From NCBI GenBank assembly GCA_910587165.1, contig CAJUKP010000003.1, forward strand, positions 27,296 through 91,295: a stretch of DNA of 64,000 nucleotides, read 5' to 3'. The notes beneath the pieces were generated by a model. The model was not told where the DNA came from. It saw only the letters and a program-made list of their open reading frames with translations, and made no database searches. Source of the stretch: an uncultured Duncaniella sp. GTDB lineage: Bacteria; Bacteroidota; Bacteroidia; Bacteroidales; Muribaculaceae. The translations under genes were made by a program, and so were the position numbers. This document shows, piece by piece, positions 49,699 through 57,817 of the stretch (position 1 is its first letter; each line of letters opens with the position of its first letter).

Positions 49699-51732
49699 TT
49701 ACTTGCCGAGATACTTCATCACAGCCTCACGGATATTGGCTGAGGTGAAGCCGAATTTCTCGTCGAGCACCTTGTAGGGAGCGGACGCGCCGAAGTGGCA
49801 CAGACCGAACACCTCGCCGTCCGAACCAACCACGGAGCGGAGTGTGGAGGGGAGACCGGCGGTCAAACCGAACACGGGAACTCCGGGAGTGATGACCGAC
49901 TGGCGGTAGTCGATGGGCTGGTTGTTGAAGAGACCCTGCGAGGGGACTGAAACGACACGGGCGCTGATGCCGTCGGCCTTGAGCTGCTCGGCCACTTCGA
50001 CGAGAAGCGACACCTCAGAGCCGTTGGCCACGAGGATCACGTCGGTCTTCTCGGGGTTGACCACGATGTAGCCGCCACGACGGCATCCGGCTGCAGCCTC
50101 GGCATAGCGGTCGCCTGAAGCAGCGGGGAGGTCGGGAAGATTCTGGCGTGAGAGCACGAGTGCCGAAGGAGTCTTGAAGTTCTCCATGGCCATAGCCCAT
50201 GCCACGGAAGTCTCCACGGCATCGGCGGGACGGAGCACGAGCATCGAGGGTTCGCCGCTGAGGTTGCGGAGCTCCTCCATGAGACGGAGCTGTGCTTCCT
50301 GCTCGACGGGTTCGTGGGTAGGACCGTCCTCACCCACACGGAATGCGTCGTGTGTCCAGATATACTTGACGGGAAGCTCCATGAGGGCGGCGATGCGCAC
50401 GGCGGGCTTCATATAGTCGCTGAACACGAAGAAAGTGCCGCAGGCGGCGATGACTCCGCCGTGGAGGGCGATACCGTTCATCACGGAAGCCATGGTGAGC
50501 TCGGTGACACCTGCATGGAGGAAGGCGCCGCTGAAGTCACCCTTGACGAAAGGATGGGTCTTCTTGAGGAAAGCGTCGGTCTTGTCGGAGTTGGCAAGGT
50601 CAGCCGAGGAGACAATCATGTTGTTGACCTTCTCGGCGAGCACACCGAGGACATCGGCCGATGCCTGGCGGCTGGCGATGTTGGCCTTGTGGGGGATGGC
50701 TTTCCAGTCGATCTCGGGGAGCTTGTTGTCAAGGAAAGTGTGGAGCTCCTTGGCAAGCTCGGGATTGGCGGCTTCCCATGCAGCCTGCTCGGCACGGCGG
50801 GCCTTGACGATCTCGCGGAGTTCGGCGCGGCGGGCCTCATAGAGAGCCTTGACGTCGTCGAATATCACCCAGGGATTCTCGGGATCTGCACCGAGGTTCT
50901 TGAGGGTGGCGGCAAAGTCGGCACCGGCGGCGCTGATGGGCTGACCGTGGGTGGAGCACTGGCCCTCGTAGTTTGAACCGTCAGCCTTCACGCAGCCCTT
51001 GCCCATCACGGTGTGGCCGATGATGAGGGTGGGACGCTCCTTCTCACCCTGGGCCTCGATGATGGCCTTGGCGATCTGGGCGGGGTCGTTGCCGTCGATC
51101 TCAAGCACGTTCCAGTGCCATGCGCGGTATTTGGCTGCCACATCCTCGCAGTCGACATCCTCCACCATTGTGGAGAGCTGCACCTTGTTGCTGTCGTAGA
51201 ACATGATGAGGTTGTTCAGGCCGAGATGTCCGGCAAGACGGCCGGCGCCCTGTGAGATCTCCTCCTGGATACCGCCGTCGGAGATGAATGCGTAGGTCTT
51301 GTGGGAGAGCCACTCGCCGAAGCGGGCAGCCATGAAACGCTCTGCTATCGCGCATCCCACAGCCATGGTGTGGCCCTGACCGAGGGGGCCGGAGGTGTTC
51401 TCCACGCCACGCTCGGGGTGAAGTTCGGGATGGCCGGGTGTGGGCGATCCCCACTGGCGGAACTGCTGGAGTTCGTCGAGAGTATAGTGGCCGAAGAGGG
51501 CGAGCACGCTGTAGAGCATGGGCGACATATGGCCGGGATCAAGGAAGAAACGGTCACGTCCGAGCCATTTGCCATCGTCGGGATCGGTGATGAGGAACTG
51601 GGAGTAGAGCACGTTGACAAAATCAGCGCCACCCATGGCGCCTCCGGGATGACCGGACTTAGCTTTCTCAACCATCGAGGCGGCAAGAATACGGATATTG
51701 TCGGCCGCGCGGTTTACGGTAGATAGATTCAT
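49699..51732 (-). CDS. tkt: Transketolase
   Basis: Transketolase moves two-carbon units in the non-oxidative pentose phosphate pathway, supplying ribose 5-phosphate for PRPP and hence histidine. The 677 residues have SGHPGGAMGGADFVNVLYSQF at the start, the ThDP-binding FISDGGIQEEISQGAGRLAGHLGLNNLIMFYDSNKVQLS, the catalytic region SDYMKPAVRIAALMELPVKYIWTHDAFRVGEDGPTHEPVEQ, and a C-terminal domain. The gene is monocistronic in this window, with a -7 box 80 bp upstream. Confidence 0.97.
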   Translation of the reverse strand: MNLSTVNRAADNIRILAASMVEKAKSGHPGGAMGGADFVNVLYSQFLITDPDDGKWLGRDRFFLDPGHMSPMLYSVLALFGHYTLDELQQFRQWGSPTPGHPELHPERGVENTSGPLGQGHTMAVGCAIAERFMAARFGEWLSHKTYAFISDGGIQEEISQGAGRLAGHLGLNNLIMFYDSNKVQLSTMVEDVDCEDVAAKYRAWHWNVLEIDGNDPAQIAKAIIEAQGEKERPTLIIGHTVMGKGCVKADGSNYEGQCSTHGQPISAAGADFAATLKNLGADPENPWVIFDDVKALYEARRAELREIVKARRAEQAAWEAANPELAKELHTFLDNKLPEIDWKAIPHKANIASRQASADVLGVLAEKVNNMIVSSADLANSDKTDAFLKKTHPFVKGDFSGAFLHAGVTELTMASVMNGIALHGGVIAACGTFFVFSDYMKPAVRIAALMELPVKYIWTHDAFRVGEDGPTHEPVEQEAQLRLMEELRNLSGEPSMLVLRPADAVETSVAWAMAMENFKTPSALVLSRQNLPDLPAASGDRYAEAAAGCRRGGYIVVNPEKTDVILVANGSEVSLLVEVAEQLKADGISARVVSVPSQGLFNNQPIDYRQSVITPGVPVFGLTAGLPSTLRSVVGSDGEVFGLCHFGASAPYKVLDEKFGFTSANIREAVMKYLGK

Positions 51733-51812
51733 GTGGTTATATATAGTGGATTATGTTGATTCTCTCACAGGAAGTGGGGAGCCCACCGGGGAAGTTGTGT
51801 CGTGAACAGATG

Positions 51813-51820
51813 CAAATATA
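51813..51820 (-). promoter_or_regulatory. -7 box of transketolase gene
   Basis: The minus strand reads TATATTTG, matching TAnnTTTG. There is no -33 match at 20 bp. The leader would be about 75 nt. Confidence 0.45.
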
Positions 51821-51895
51821 CAAAGAAAAACCGAAAAATCGCCTTTCGTTACATTTATTTCTCCATACGCGGTAGGAAAGATGTTCAATTTTAAT

Positions 51896-51903
51896 TAACT
51901 TTG
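51896..51903 (+). promoter_or_regulatory. -7 box of the MFS transporter gene
   Basis: TAACTTTG matches TAnnTTTG with no -33 box at 20 bp. It would leave a leader of about 135 nt. A perfect palindrome GGCAGCGCTGCC (51951-51962) lies within that leader and between the two divergent genes, a possible operator or hairpin. Confidence 0.45.
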
Positions 51904-52046
51904 CCACTGAATCAATAGAAAAACGTAGTCCAACGGAACAAAGATAGCGTGGCAGCGCTGCCTCACGCGGTTCCGGCAACAATTTCTACAAGGTCAGAAA
52001 AATACATTTCTACTACACAATAACTAATCATTCTTATCTTAAAGAC

Positions 52047-53453
52047 ATGGAAAAATCCGTTCAGACAGGCGTGGGCACCCCCACTCCGAAAAGCGGTAAC
52101 GTGGTGGCCATCGTAGTGATGTTCTTCATCTACGGCATGATTGCCTTCGTTACCAACCTCGCCGCTCCTATCGGCACTATCTGGGGCAATCAGTTCGAGG
52201 GCAATTCAGTGCTCGGCATGATGGGCAACATGATGAACTTCCTCGCTTATCTCTTCATGGGTATTCCCGCCGGAAACCTGCTCGTCAGGATAGGCTACAA
52301 GAAGACCGCGCTCTGGGCTCTCGCCGTCGGCACCATAGGCCTCTTCGTGCAGTATCTCTCGAGCACCGTGGGCGTGGACACCGTCGTGTTTGACTATGCC
52401 TCGACCAACGCGCTTGGCGAGCCCGTCACATTCCCCATCACCCTCAACTTCTTCATTTATCTGCTCGGAGCCTTCATCTGCGGTTTCTGTGTCTGTATGC
52501 TCAACACTGTCGTGTGTCCCATGCTCAACCTCCTCGGCGGGGGCGGCAACCGCGGCAACCAGCTGCTCCAGTTCGGTGGCGCGCTCAACTCTTTCTCCGG
52601 CACGATGACACCCTTCTTCGTCGGCGCGCTCATCGGTGTGCTCTCAAGCGACACCATGATATCCGCCGTCACCCCGCTCCTGTTCATCGGCATGGGCATC
52701 TTCTCGGCTGCATTCATCATCCTCATTTTCATGCCCATCCCCGAACCTCAGGGATCAGGCGTGAGCAATGTGAAATACTCCCATTCCCCCTGGAACTTCC
52801 GTCATACCGTGCTCGGTGTGATCGGCATCTTCTTCTATGTGGGCATTGAGATCGGCATCCCCGGCACTCTCAACTTCTATCTTGCCGACCAGGGCGCCAA
52901 CGGCGCTGGTGTGGCCGGTGAGGCTTCAGCCATAGCAGGAACCATTGTGGCGCTCTACTGGCTGCTCATGCTCGTGGGACGCACACTCTCCGGCTTCATC
53001 AGCGGATCAGTGTCATCCAAGACCCAGCTCACCGTCGTCTCAGCCACCGCAATAGTGCTCATACTCCTCGCCATCTTCATTCCCAAGACAGCCACAGTGG
53101 CTGTGCCTGAAGCCATATACGAAGGTGGAGCACAGGTGCCCGTCAGTGCCTTCCTGCTTGTGCTGTGCGGCCTCTGCACCTCCATCATGTGGGGCGGCAT
53201 CTTCAATCTCGCCGTCGAAGGCCTCGGCAAATACACCGCCCAGGCTTCCGGCATCTTCATGATGATGGTTGTCGGCGGCGGCGTCATGCCCCTCATACAG
53301 AACGGCATCGCCAATGTGATGGGCTATATGGCAAGCTACTGGCTCGTGATCGCCATGCTCGCCTACCTGCTGTTCTACGGCCTCGTGGGCTCGAAGAACG
53401 TCAACACCGACATCCCTGTCGATGAGGAGGCAGTGGATCCCCGCAATCTCTGA
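52047..53453 (+). CDS. MFS transporter of the FucP (sugar:proton symporter) family
   Basis: This inner-membrane protein of 468 residues has about twelve hydrophobic segments. The family marks include GIPAGNLLVRIGYKKTALWALAVGTIGLF (the loop 2-3 motif region) and the block LNTVVCPMLNLLGGGGNRGNQLLQFGGALNSFSGTMTPFFVGALIG, seen in FucP-like L-fucose, glucose or galactose symporters of Bacteroidetes. Ends: NTDIPVDEEAVDPRNL. It stands alone between divergent tkt and a terminator. The sugar is not known; being next to transketolase suggests sugar metabolism. Confidence 0.9.
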   Translation: MEKSVQTGVGTPTPKSGNVVAIVVMFFIYGMIAFVTNLAAPIGTIWGNQFEGNSVLGMMGNMMNFLAYLFMGIPAGNLLVRIGYKKTALWALAVGTIGLFVQYLSSTVGVDTVVFDYASTNALGEPVTFPITLNFFIYLLGAFICGFCVCMLNTVVCPMLNLLGGGGNRGNQLLQFGGALNSFSGTMTPFFVGALIGVLSSDTMISAVTPLLFIGMGIFSAAFIILIFMPIPEPQGSGVSNVKYSHSPWNFRHTVLGVIGIFFYVGIEIGIPGTLNFYLADQGANGAGVAGEASAIAGTIVALYWLLMLVGRTLSGFISGSVSSKTQLTVVSATAIVLILLAIFIPKTATVAVPEAIYEGGAQVPVSAFLLVLCGLCTSIMWGGIFNLAVEGLGKYTAQASGIFMMMVVGGGVMPLIQNGIANVMGYMASYWLVIAMLAYLLFYGLVGSKNVNTDIPVDEEAVDPRNL

Positions 53454-53474
53454 TTCTGAAAATATCTAACCGGC

Positions 53475-53530
53475 AAGCCCCGGAAAGGGTCGTGGACATC
53501 ACCACATCGCCTTTCCGGGGCTTCCTGTAT
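53475..53530 (+). terminator. Terminator after the MFS transporter gene
   Basis: AAGCCCCGGAAAGG (53475-53488) pairs perfectly with CCTTTCCGGGGCTT (53510-53523), followed by CCTGTAT. It may serve the leftward gene ending at 53535 too. Confidence 0.8.
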
Positions 53531-53534
53531 CATT

Positions 53535-53807
53535 TCAGTTCACCGGCTGGTCAAGAGGGTCGCGCCGCGTCACCGGAGCACTCTCACGACGCCCGCTCCG
53601 GCCCTTGCGCTTCTTCTTCACCGAAGGCGTATCAGCAGGCAGGGGCACCACCGTCACGGCACTCACCGGAGTGTCCTCGGCAGGAGCCGGAACGGCGGAA
53701 GTACCGGAACGGCCGGACACAAACAACAGTAGTGCCACAAGAAGAAGTATGGCAAGAAGGGCCATAAGCCCTCTGCGCTCACCGGAGGTAATGTCAAGGC
53801 GCGGCAT
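53535..53807 (-). CDS. Small single-pass membrane protein of unknown function
   Basis: This protein of about 90 residues has unknown function. The start MPRLDITSGERRGLMALLAILLLVALLL at 53807 is chosen; the frame is open to 53882 inside the upstream terminator. Residues 14-31 form one transmembrane segment. The outside part is Pro/Thr/Val rich and ends in a basic stretch (KKKRKGRSGRRE) and DPLDQPVN. It follows the ribosomal operon but is separated from it by a strong terminator. I do not recognise the family. Confidence 0.6.
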   Translation of the reverse strand: MPRLDITSGERRGLMALLAILLLVALLLFVSGRSGTSAVPAPAEDTPVSAVTVVPLPADTPSVKKKRKGRSGRRESAPVTRRDPLDQPVN

Positions 53808-53855
53808 AAGAGTGAGAGTTAATTCGAGATTGATATTATTGAAGGATATATACGG

Positions 53856-53912
53856 AAAAGTCCGCTGACCCTCGGACCGCATGATGGCGGTGCCGGATGT
53901 CGGCGGACTTTT
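53856..53912 (-). terminator. Terminator of the ribosomal operon
   Basis: AAAAGTCCGC (53856-53865) pairs perfectly with GCGGACTTTT (53903-53912). On the minus strand it ends in TTTT. It lies 33 bp past the rplQ stop and can act in both directions. Confidence 0.8.
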
Positions 53913-53944
53913 GTATCCGATGGATTCCCTGAGGGCTGAGATGA

Positions 53945-54430
53945 TTACTCAGCTGCGGGAGCTTCAGTTGCAGGAGCTTCGGTAGCGGGAGCCTCGGCTG
54001 CGGGCTTTGAGCCACGACGTGAACGACGTGTGCGGCCACCCTTCTTGGCGGGCTTGTCGTTGAGCATGGCCTCGTTGTAGTCAACGAGCTCGATGAAGCA
54101 GGTCTTGGCGTTGTCGCCCAGACGGTTGCCGGTCTTGAGGATGCGGGTGTAGCCACCGGGGCGGTTGGCGATCTTCTGAGCCACCTCGCGGAAGAGCTCG
54201 GTCACAGCCTCCTTGTTCTGGAGATGAGCGAACACGAGGCGACGGTTGGGGGTGCTGTCCTCCTTGGCGCGGTTGATGAGGGGCTCGGCATACATACGAA
54301 GGGCCTTGGCCTTGGCGAGGGTGGTGAAGATGCGCTTGTGCATGATCAGCGAGATCGTCATGTTGGCCAAGAGAGCATCGCGATGAGCCTTCTTGCGGCT
54401 GAGGTGATTGAATTTTTTATTGTGTCTCAT
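53945..54430 (-). CDS. rplQ: Ribosomal protein L17
   Basis: L17 is a 50S component. The 161 residues begin with MRHNKKFNHLSRKKAHRDALLANM and carry the usual core to about residue 120. The last 40 residues are a basic stretch (GGRTRRSRRGSK) and an Ala/Pro/Glu tail (EAPATEAPATEAPAAE), an extension beyond the ordinary length. It is the last gene of the ribosomal block, 9 bp after rpoA and followed by a strong terminator. Confidence 0.97.
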   Translation of the reverse strand: MRHNKKFNHLSRKKAHRDALLANMTISLIMHKRIFTTLAKAKALRMYAEPLINRAKEDSTPNRRLVFAHLQNKEAVTELFREVAQKIANRPGGYTRILKTGNRLGDNAKTCFIELVDYNEAMLNDKPAKKGGRTRRSRRGSKPAAEAPATEAPATEAPAAE

Positions 54431-54439
54431 CGTTAATTG

Positions 54440-55432
54440 TTACTCTTTATCAAGTTTGTATTTTGAAATGTCCATTCCGAAGGAGAGGTTGAGGTTGGCC
54501 AGAAGTTCGTCAAGCTCTGTAAGCGACTTCTTGCCAAAGTTGCGGAACTTCAGGAGATCGGTCTTGTTGAAGACCACGAGCTCGCCGAGAGTCTCGACCT
54601 CGGCGCTCTTGAGGCAGTTGAGCGCACGCACGCTCAGGTCCATGTCGACGAGTTTCGACTTGAGGAGCTGGCGCATATGGAGCACTTCTTCATCAAATTC
54701 CTCCTCGCCGTTCTCCTCCTCGGCCTCGAGAGTGATCTTCTCGTCGCTGAAGAGCATGAAGTGGTAGATGAGGATCTTGGCTGCTTCCTTGAGAGCGTCC
54801 TTCGGAAGGATAGAACCGTCCGTTGTTATTTCAAGTGTGAGCTTGTCGTAGTCGGTCTTTTGATCAACGCGGAAGTTCTCCACGGTGTACTTCACGTTCT
54901 GGATAGGGGTGTAGATGGAGTCGATGGCAATGACATCAATGGCATCGTTGGCATTGCGGTTTTCCTCGGCGGGAACCCATCCGCGACCCTTGTTGATTGT
55001 GAGGTCGATAGTGAAGCTTGCGCTCGGATCCAAATGACAGATGACAAGGTCGGGATTCAGGATCTCGAATCCTGAAAGGACATTGCCTATGTCACCGGCT
55101 GTAAACTCTTCCTTGCCTGACACGGTGATGGTAGCCTTCTCTGCCTCGGTGTCTTCAACCGTCTGCTTGAGATTGACCTTTTTGAGATTAAGGATGATGT
55201 TTGTGACATCTTCCTTGACCCCGGGGATGGTGTCGAACTCGTGCTTCACGCCGTCAATGCGGATGCTTGAGATGGCGAAGCCTTCGAGCGATGAGAGAAG
55301 GATGCGGCGAAGTGCGTTTCCTATGGTGATACCATATCCCGGTTCCAATGGCTTAAACTCAAATTTACCGAAATGGTTATCGGCTTCCAACATTAGGACT
55401 TTGTCAGGTTTTTGGAATGCTAAAATAGCCAT
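54440..55432 (-). CDS. rpoA: RNA polymerase alpha subunit
   Basis: The 330-residue alpha subunit assembles RNA polymerase and contacts activators. The N-terminal dimerisation domain (1 to about 230) includes EPGYGITIGNALRRILLSSLEGFAISS. A short acidic linker (EEENGEEEFDEE) leads to the C-terminal domain (about 255-330) with NCLKSAEVETLGELVV and LRNFGKKSLTELDELL-like features. It lies between rpsD and rplQ in the standard alpha-operon order. Confidence 0.98.
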   Translation of the reverse strand: MAILAFQKPDKVLMLEADNHFGKFEFKPLEPGYGITIGNALRRILLSSLEGFAISSIRIDGVKHEFDTIPGVKEDVTNIILNLKKVNLKQTVEDTEAEKATITVSGKEEFTAGDIGNVLSGFEILNPDLVICHLDPSASFTIDLTINKGRGWVPAEENRNANDAIDVIAIDSIYTPIQNVKYTVENFRVDQKTDYDKLTLEITTDGSILPKDALKEAAKILIYHFMLFSDEKITLEAEEENGEEEFDEEVLHMRQLLKSKLVDMDLSVRALNCLKSAEVETLGELVVFNKTDLLKFRNFGKKSLTELDELLANLNLSFGMDISKYKLDKE

Positions 55433-55449
55433 GGATCTTAATTTATTGA

Positions 55450-56055
55450 TTATTTAGAATACAACTCGACGATAAGCTGCTCTTTGATGTTCTCGGGGAT
55501 ATCCTCGCGGGCGGGTACGTGGAGGAACTTGCCTGCCTTGACGTTCTCGTCCCATTCGAGCCAGGGATATTTGCTGTGATTGAAACCGGCGAGAGCGTCG
55601 GCAATTACTTCGAGAGACTTGGATTTTTCGCGCACGCCGATGACGTCGCCGGGCTGAACTGCATAGGATGCGATGTTGACAACCTTGCCGTTGACCACGA
55701 TGTGACGGTGGAGCACGAGCTGACGGGCTGCTGCACGGGTGGGTGCGATGCCCAGACGATATACTACGTTGTCCAGACGGCCTTCGAGGAGCTGGAGAAG
55801 GATCTCACCGGTGATACCCTTCGAGCGTGATGCCTTGTCGAAGAGATTGTGGAACTGCTTCTCGAGAACACCGTAGGTGTATTTGGCCTTCTGCTTTTCG
55901 CGAAGCTGCACTCCATACTCAGAGGTCTTGCGACGCTTGTTGAGACCGTGCTGTCCCGGGGGATAGTTCTTCTTGGTGAGGACTTTGTCTTCGCCGAAGA
56001 TAGGTTCGCCGAATTTACGGGCGATTTTGGTGCGGGGACCTGTGTATCTTGCCAT
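55450..56055 (-). CDS. rpsD: Ribosomal protein S4
   Basis: S4 is a primary 16S rRNA-binding protein. The 201 residues start MARYTGPRTKIARKFGEPIFG and lack the Cys pairs of the zinc-binding S4 type. The S4 RNA-binding domain is about 95-155 (RLDNVVYRLGIAPTRAAARQLVLHRHIVVNGK). It lies 17 bp before rpoA. The long 353 bp spacer upstream, separating it from rpsK, is unusual. Confidence 0.98.
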   Translation of the reverse strand: MARYTGPRTKIARKFGEPIFGEDKVLTKKNYPPGQHGLNKRRKTSEYGVQLREKQKAKYTYGVLEKQFHNLFDKASRSKGITGEILLQLLEGRLDNVVYRLGIAPTRAAARQLVLHRHIVVNGKVVNIASYAVQPGDVIGVREKSKSLEVIADALAGFNHSKYPWLEWDENVKAGKFLHVPAREDIPENIKEQLIVELYSK

Positions 56056-56408
56056 TTTATTTTGTTTACTTATCTTGTCGCTGTGCCGGCGCCGGTTCTG
56101 AGGCTGAGGTGGCGGCGTTCATATCCCTTTTGACAGCCGCGGCCACTGAGAGGTGATGTGAAAAAGTGGCCTATTTCATCGGGATACGCTGCGTCGGCCT
56201 GACCCTCGGGGCCTGTGGCCTGCATCGCGCTTGCACTGCGAGGTAGGGGTTGTTGGTGTAAATTAAGAGTTCTAAATTTACCGTATCCGTCCTTGCCGGA
56301 GACCGGGAATCCGAATGACATTAATGAAAGAAGAGCCGGATCCCCGTGGGTGTGGCTGCGGACCTGCCGAGCCGGATGCCCCGGACGATTGGGACGACAC
56401 CGTGAGTA
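56056..56408 (-). other. GC-rich spacer between rpsK and rpsD
   Basis: This 353 bp stretch has no gene. It contains an inverted repeat (GTAAATT at about 56259 with AATTTAC about 16 bp on) and several GC-rich palindromic runs. The run ccgga, ccggg, atgaca, taatga, ggatccccg at 56296-56346 recurs in the same order at 62626-62702 in the rpsN-rpsH spacer. A structured S4-type autoregulatory leader is one explanation. Confidence 0.45.
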
Positions 56409-56798
56409 TTATACGCGGCGACGCTTGGGAGGACGGCAACCGTTGTGGGGCAGCGGAGTAACGTCGACGATCTCGGTCACTTCGATGCCGGCACCATGGA
56501 CGGTGCGGATAGCGGACTCGCGGCCGTTGCCGGGACCCTTGACGTATGCCTTCACCTTGCGGAGGCCGAGGTCATAGGCAACCTTTGCGCAATCCTGAGC
56601 TGCCATCTGGGCAGCGTAAGGGGTGTTCTTCTTGGAACCGCGGAAACCCATCTTGCCTGCCGATGACCAGGAGATGACCTGACCCTCGGAGTTGGCTAAG
56701 CACACGATGATGTTATTGAAAGACGAGTGAACGTGAAGCTGGCCGGCGGCATCAACCTTAACGTTGCGTTTCTTAGCGGCGACTGTCTTTTTTGCCAT
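56409..56798 (-). CDS. rpsK: Ribosomal protein S11
   Basis: S11 is a 30S protein of the platform. The 129 residues have the core VHSSFNNIIVCLANSEGQVISWSSAGKMGFRGSKKNTPYAAQMAAQ and the end VTPLPHNGCRPPKRRRV, the family signature. It lies 9 bp after rpsM. Confidence 0.98.
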   Translation of the reverse strand: MAKKTVAAKKRNVKVDAAGQLHVHSSFNNIIVCLANSEGQVISWSSAGKMGFRGSKKNTPYAAQMAAQDCAKVAYDLGLRKVKAYVKGPGNGRESAIRTVHGAGIEVTEIVDVTPLPHNGCRPPKRRRV

Positions 56799-56807
56799 AT
56801 TCTGTTA

Positions 56808-57188
56808 TTATTTAGTAGCTTTTTTCTTGTTAGCAACGGTTTTCTTGCGGCCCTTGCGGGTGCGGGCGTTGTTCTTGGTGCTCTGTCCGCGCACGGGAAG
56901 TCCGTTACGGTGACGGATGCCACGGTAGCAACCGATGTCCATGAGGCGCTTGATGTTGAGCTGGATCTCGGAACGGAGATCGCCCTCAACCTTGTAGTCG
57001 GAACCGATCACTTCGCGCACCTTGGCGGCCTGATCGTCAGTCCAGTCCATGACCTTGATGTTGACGTCGATGCCGGCTTTGTCGAGGATGGTCTTAGCAG
57101 CGCTGCGGCCGATACCGAAGATATAGGTCAGTGCTATCTCACCTCTTTTGTTCTGGGGGAGGTCAACTCCCACGATTCTTACTGCCAT
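56808..57188 (-). CDS. rpsM: Ribosomal protein S13
   Basis: S13 is a 30S head protein contacting the 50S. The 126 residues start MAVRIVGVDLPQNKRGEIALTYIFGIGRSAAKTIL and end with the basic RGIRHRNGLPVRGQSTKNNARTRKGRKKTVANKKK tail. It is preceded by a 173 bp gap that holds a candidate internal promoter. Confidence 0.98.
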   Translation of the reverse strand: MAVRIVGVDLPQNKRGEIALTYIFGIGRSAAKTILDKAGIDVNIKVMDWTDDQAAKVREVIGSDYKVEGDLRSEIQLNIKRLMDIGCYRGIRHRNGLPVRGQSTKNNARTRKGRKKTVANKKKATK

Positions 57189-57221
57189 ATAATTACTTGA
57201 TTACTTGCTTTTAATTTTTTG

Positions 57222-57229
57222 CAAAGGTA
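57222..57229 (-). promoter_or_regulatory. Possible internal promoter before rpsM
   Basis: The minus strand reads TACCTTTG, matching TAnnTTTG, with no -33 box at 20 bp. A small hairpin (AGCCTT 57262-57267 with AAGGCT 57272-57277) lies just upstream, after rpmJ. Together they would let rpsM-rpsK-rpsD-rpoA-rplQ be transcribed separately. Confidence 0.4.
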
Positions 57230-57361
57230 ATACTTATTTCTCAGATGAAAGCGGACGAAAGAGCCTTGTTAAAGGCTTTTTAGAAATCGTTTGAATAATT
57301 TAACGCTTCAAAGCCTTCAAGTGCTCTGCCGTACCGTATGGTCCTCCGAGAAGGAAGTATT

Positions 57362-57478
57362 TTAGCCCTGACGCTGCTTGTACTTGGGGTTCTTTTTGTT
57401 GATGACGTAAAGACGTCCCTTGCGGCGCACGATCTTGCTGTCCGGAGTGCGCTTTTTTACAGAAGCTCTTACTTTCAT
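57362..57478 (-). CDS. rpmJ: Ribosomal protein L36
   Basis: L36 is the smallest 50S protein, here 38 residues, MKVRASVKKRTPDSKIVR...KKNPKYKQRQG. The four zinc ligands (Cys-x2-Cys, Cys, His) of the common L36 are absent: TPDSK replaces the first pair and NKKNPKYK the second. This is the zinc-free form. It lies between infA (95 bp) and rpsM (173 bp). Confidence 0.97.
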   Translation of the reverse strand: MKVRASVKKRTPDSKIVRRKGRLYVINKKNPKYKQRQG

Positions 57479-57572
57479 TTCTTTTGGATATTGTTGATTT
57501 GGTTCTTGCTTTGATAAAGATGGGGAGAGTATGTGTCCGGTTCAGGACGGGATGACCTCCCTACGTTCTCTC

Positions 57573-57791
57573 TTACTTGTAACGGAAGGCTATGCGGCCT
57601 TTAGTAAGATCGTAGGGCGACATCTCTACCTTCACCTTGTCGCCGGGCAGGATCTTGATGTAATGCATACGCATCTTGCCTGAGATGTGGGCCGTGATCT
57701 CATGACCGTTCTCAAGTTCGACGCGGAACATCGCGTTGGAAAGTGCTTCGACGATAGTGCCGTCAAGTTCGATTGCAGCTTGTTTTGCCAT
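57573..57791 (-). CDS. infA: Translation initiation factor IF-1
   Basis: IF-1 is an OB-fold protein that binds the 30S A site during initiation. The 72 residues MAKQAAIELDGTIVEALSNAMFRVELENGHEITAHISGKMRMHYIKILPGDKVKVEMSPYDLTKGRI(A)FRYK match the usual length and motif order. It lies 26 bp after map and 94 bp before rpmJ. Confidence 0.97.
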   Translation of the reverse strand: MAKQAAIELDGTIVEALSNAMFRVELENGHEITAHISGKMRMHYIKILPGDKVKVEMSPYDLTKGRIAFRYK

Positions 57792-57817
57792 AAATGATTT
57801 ATAGTGATTGATATTTT

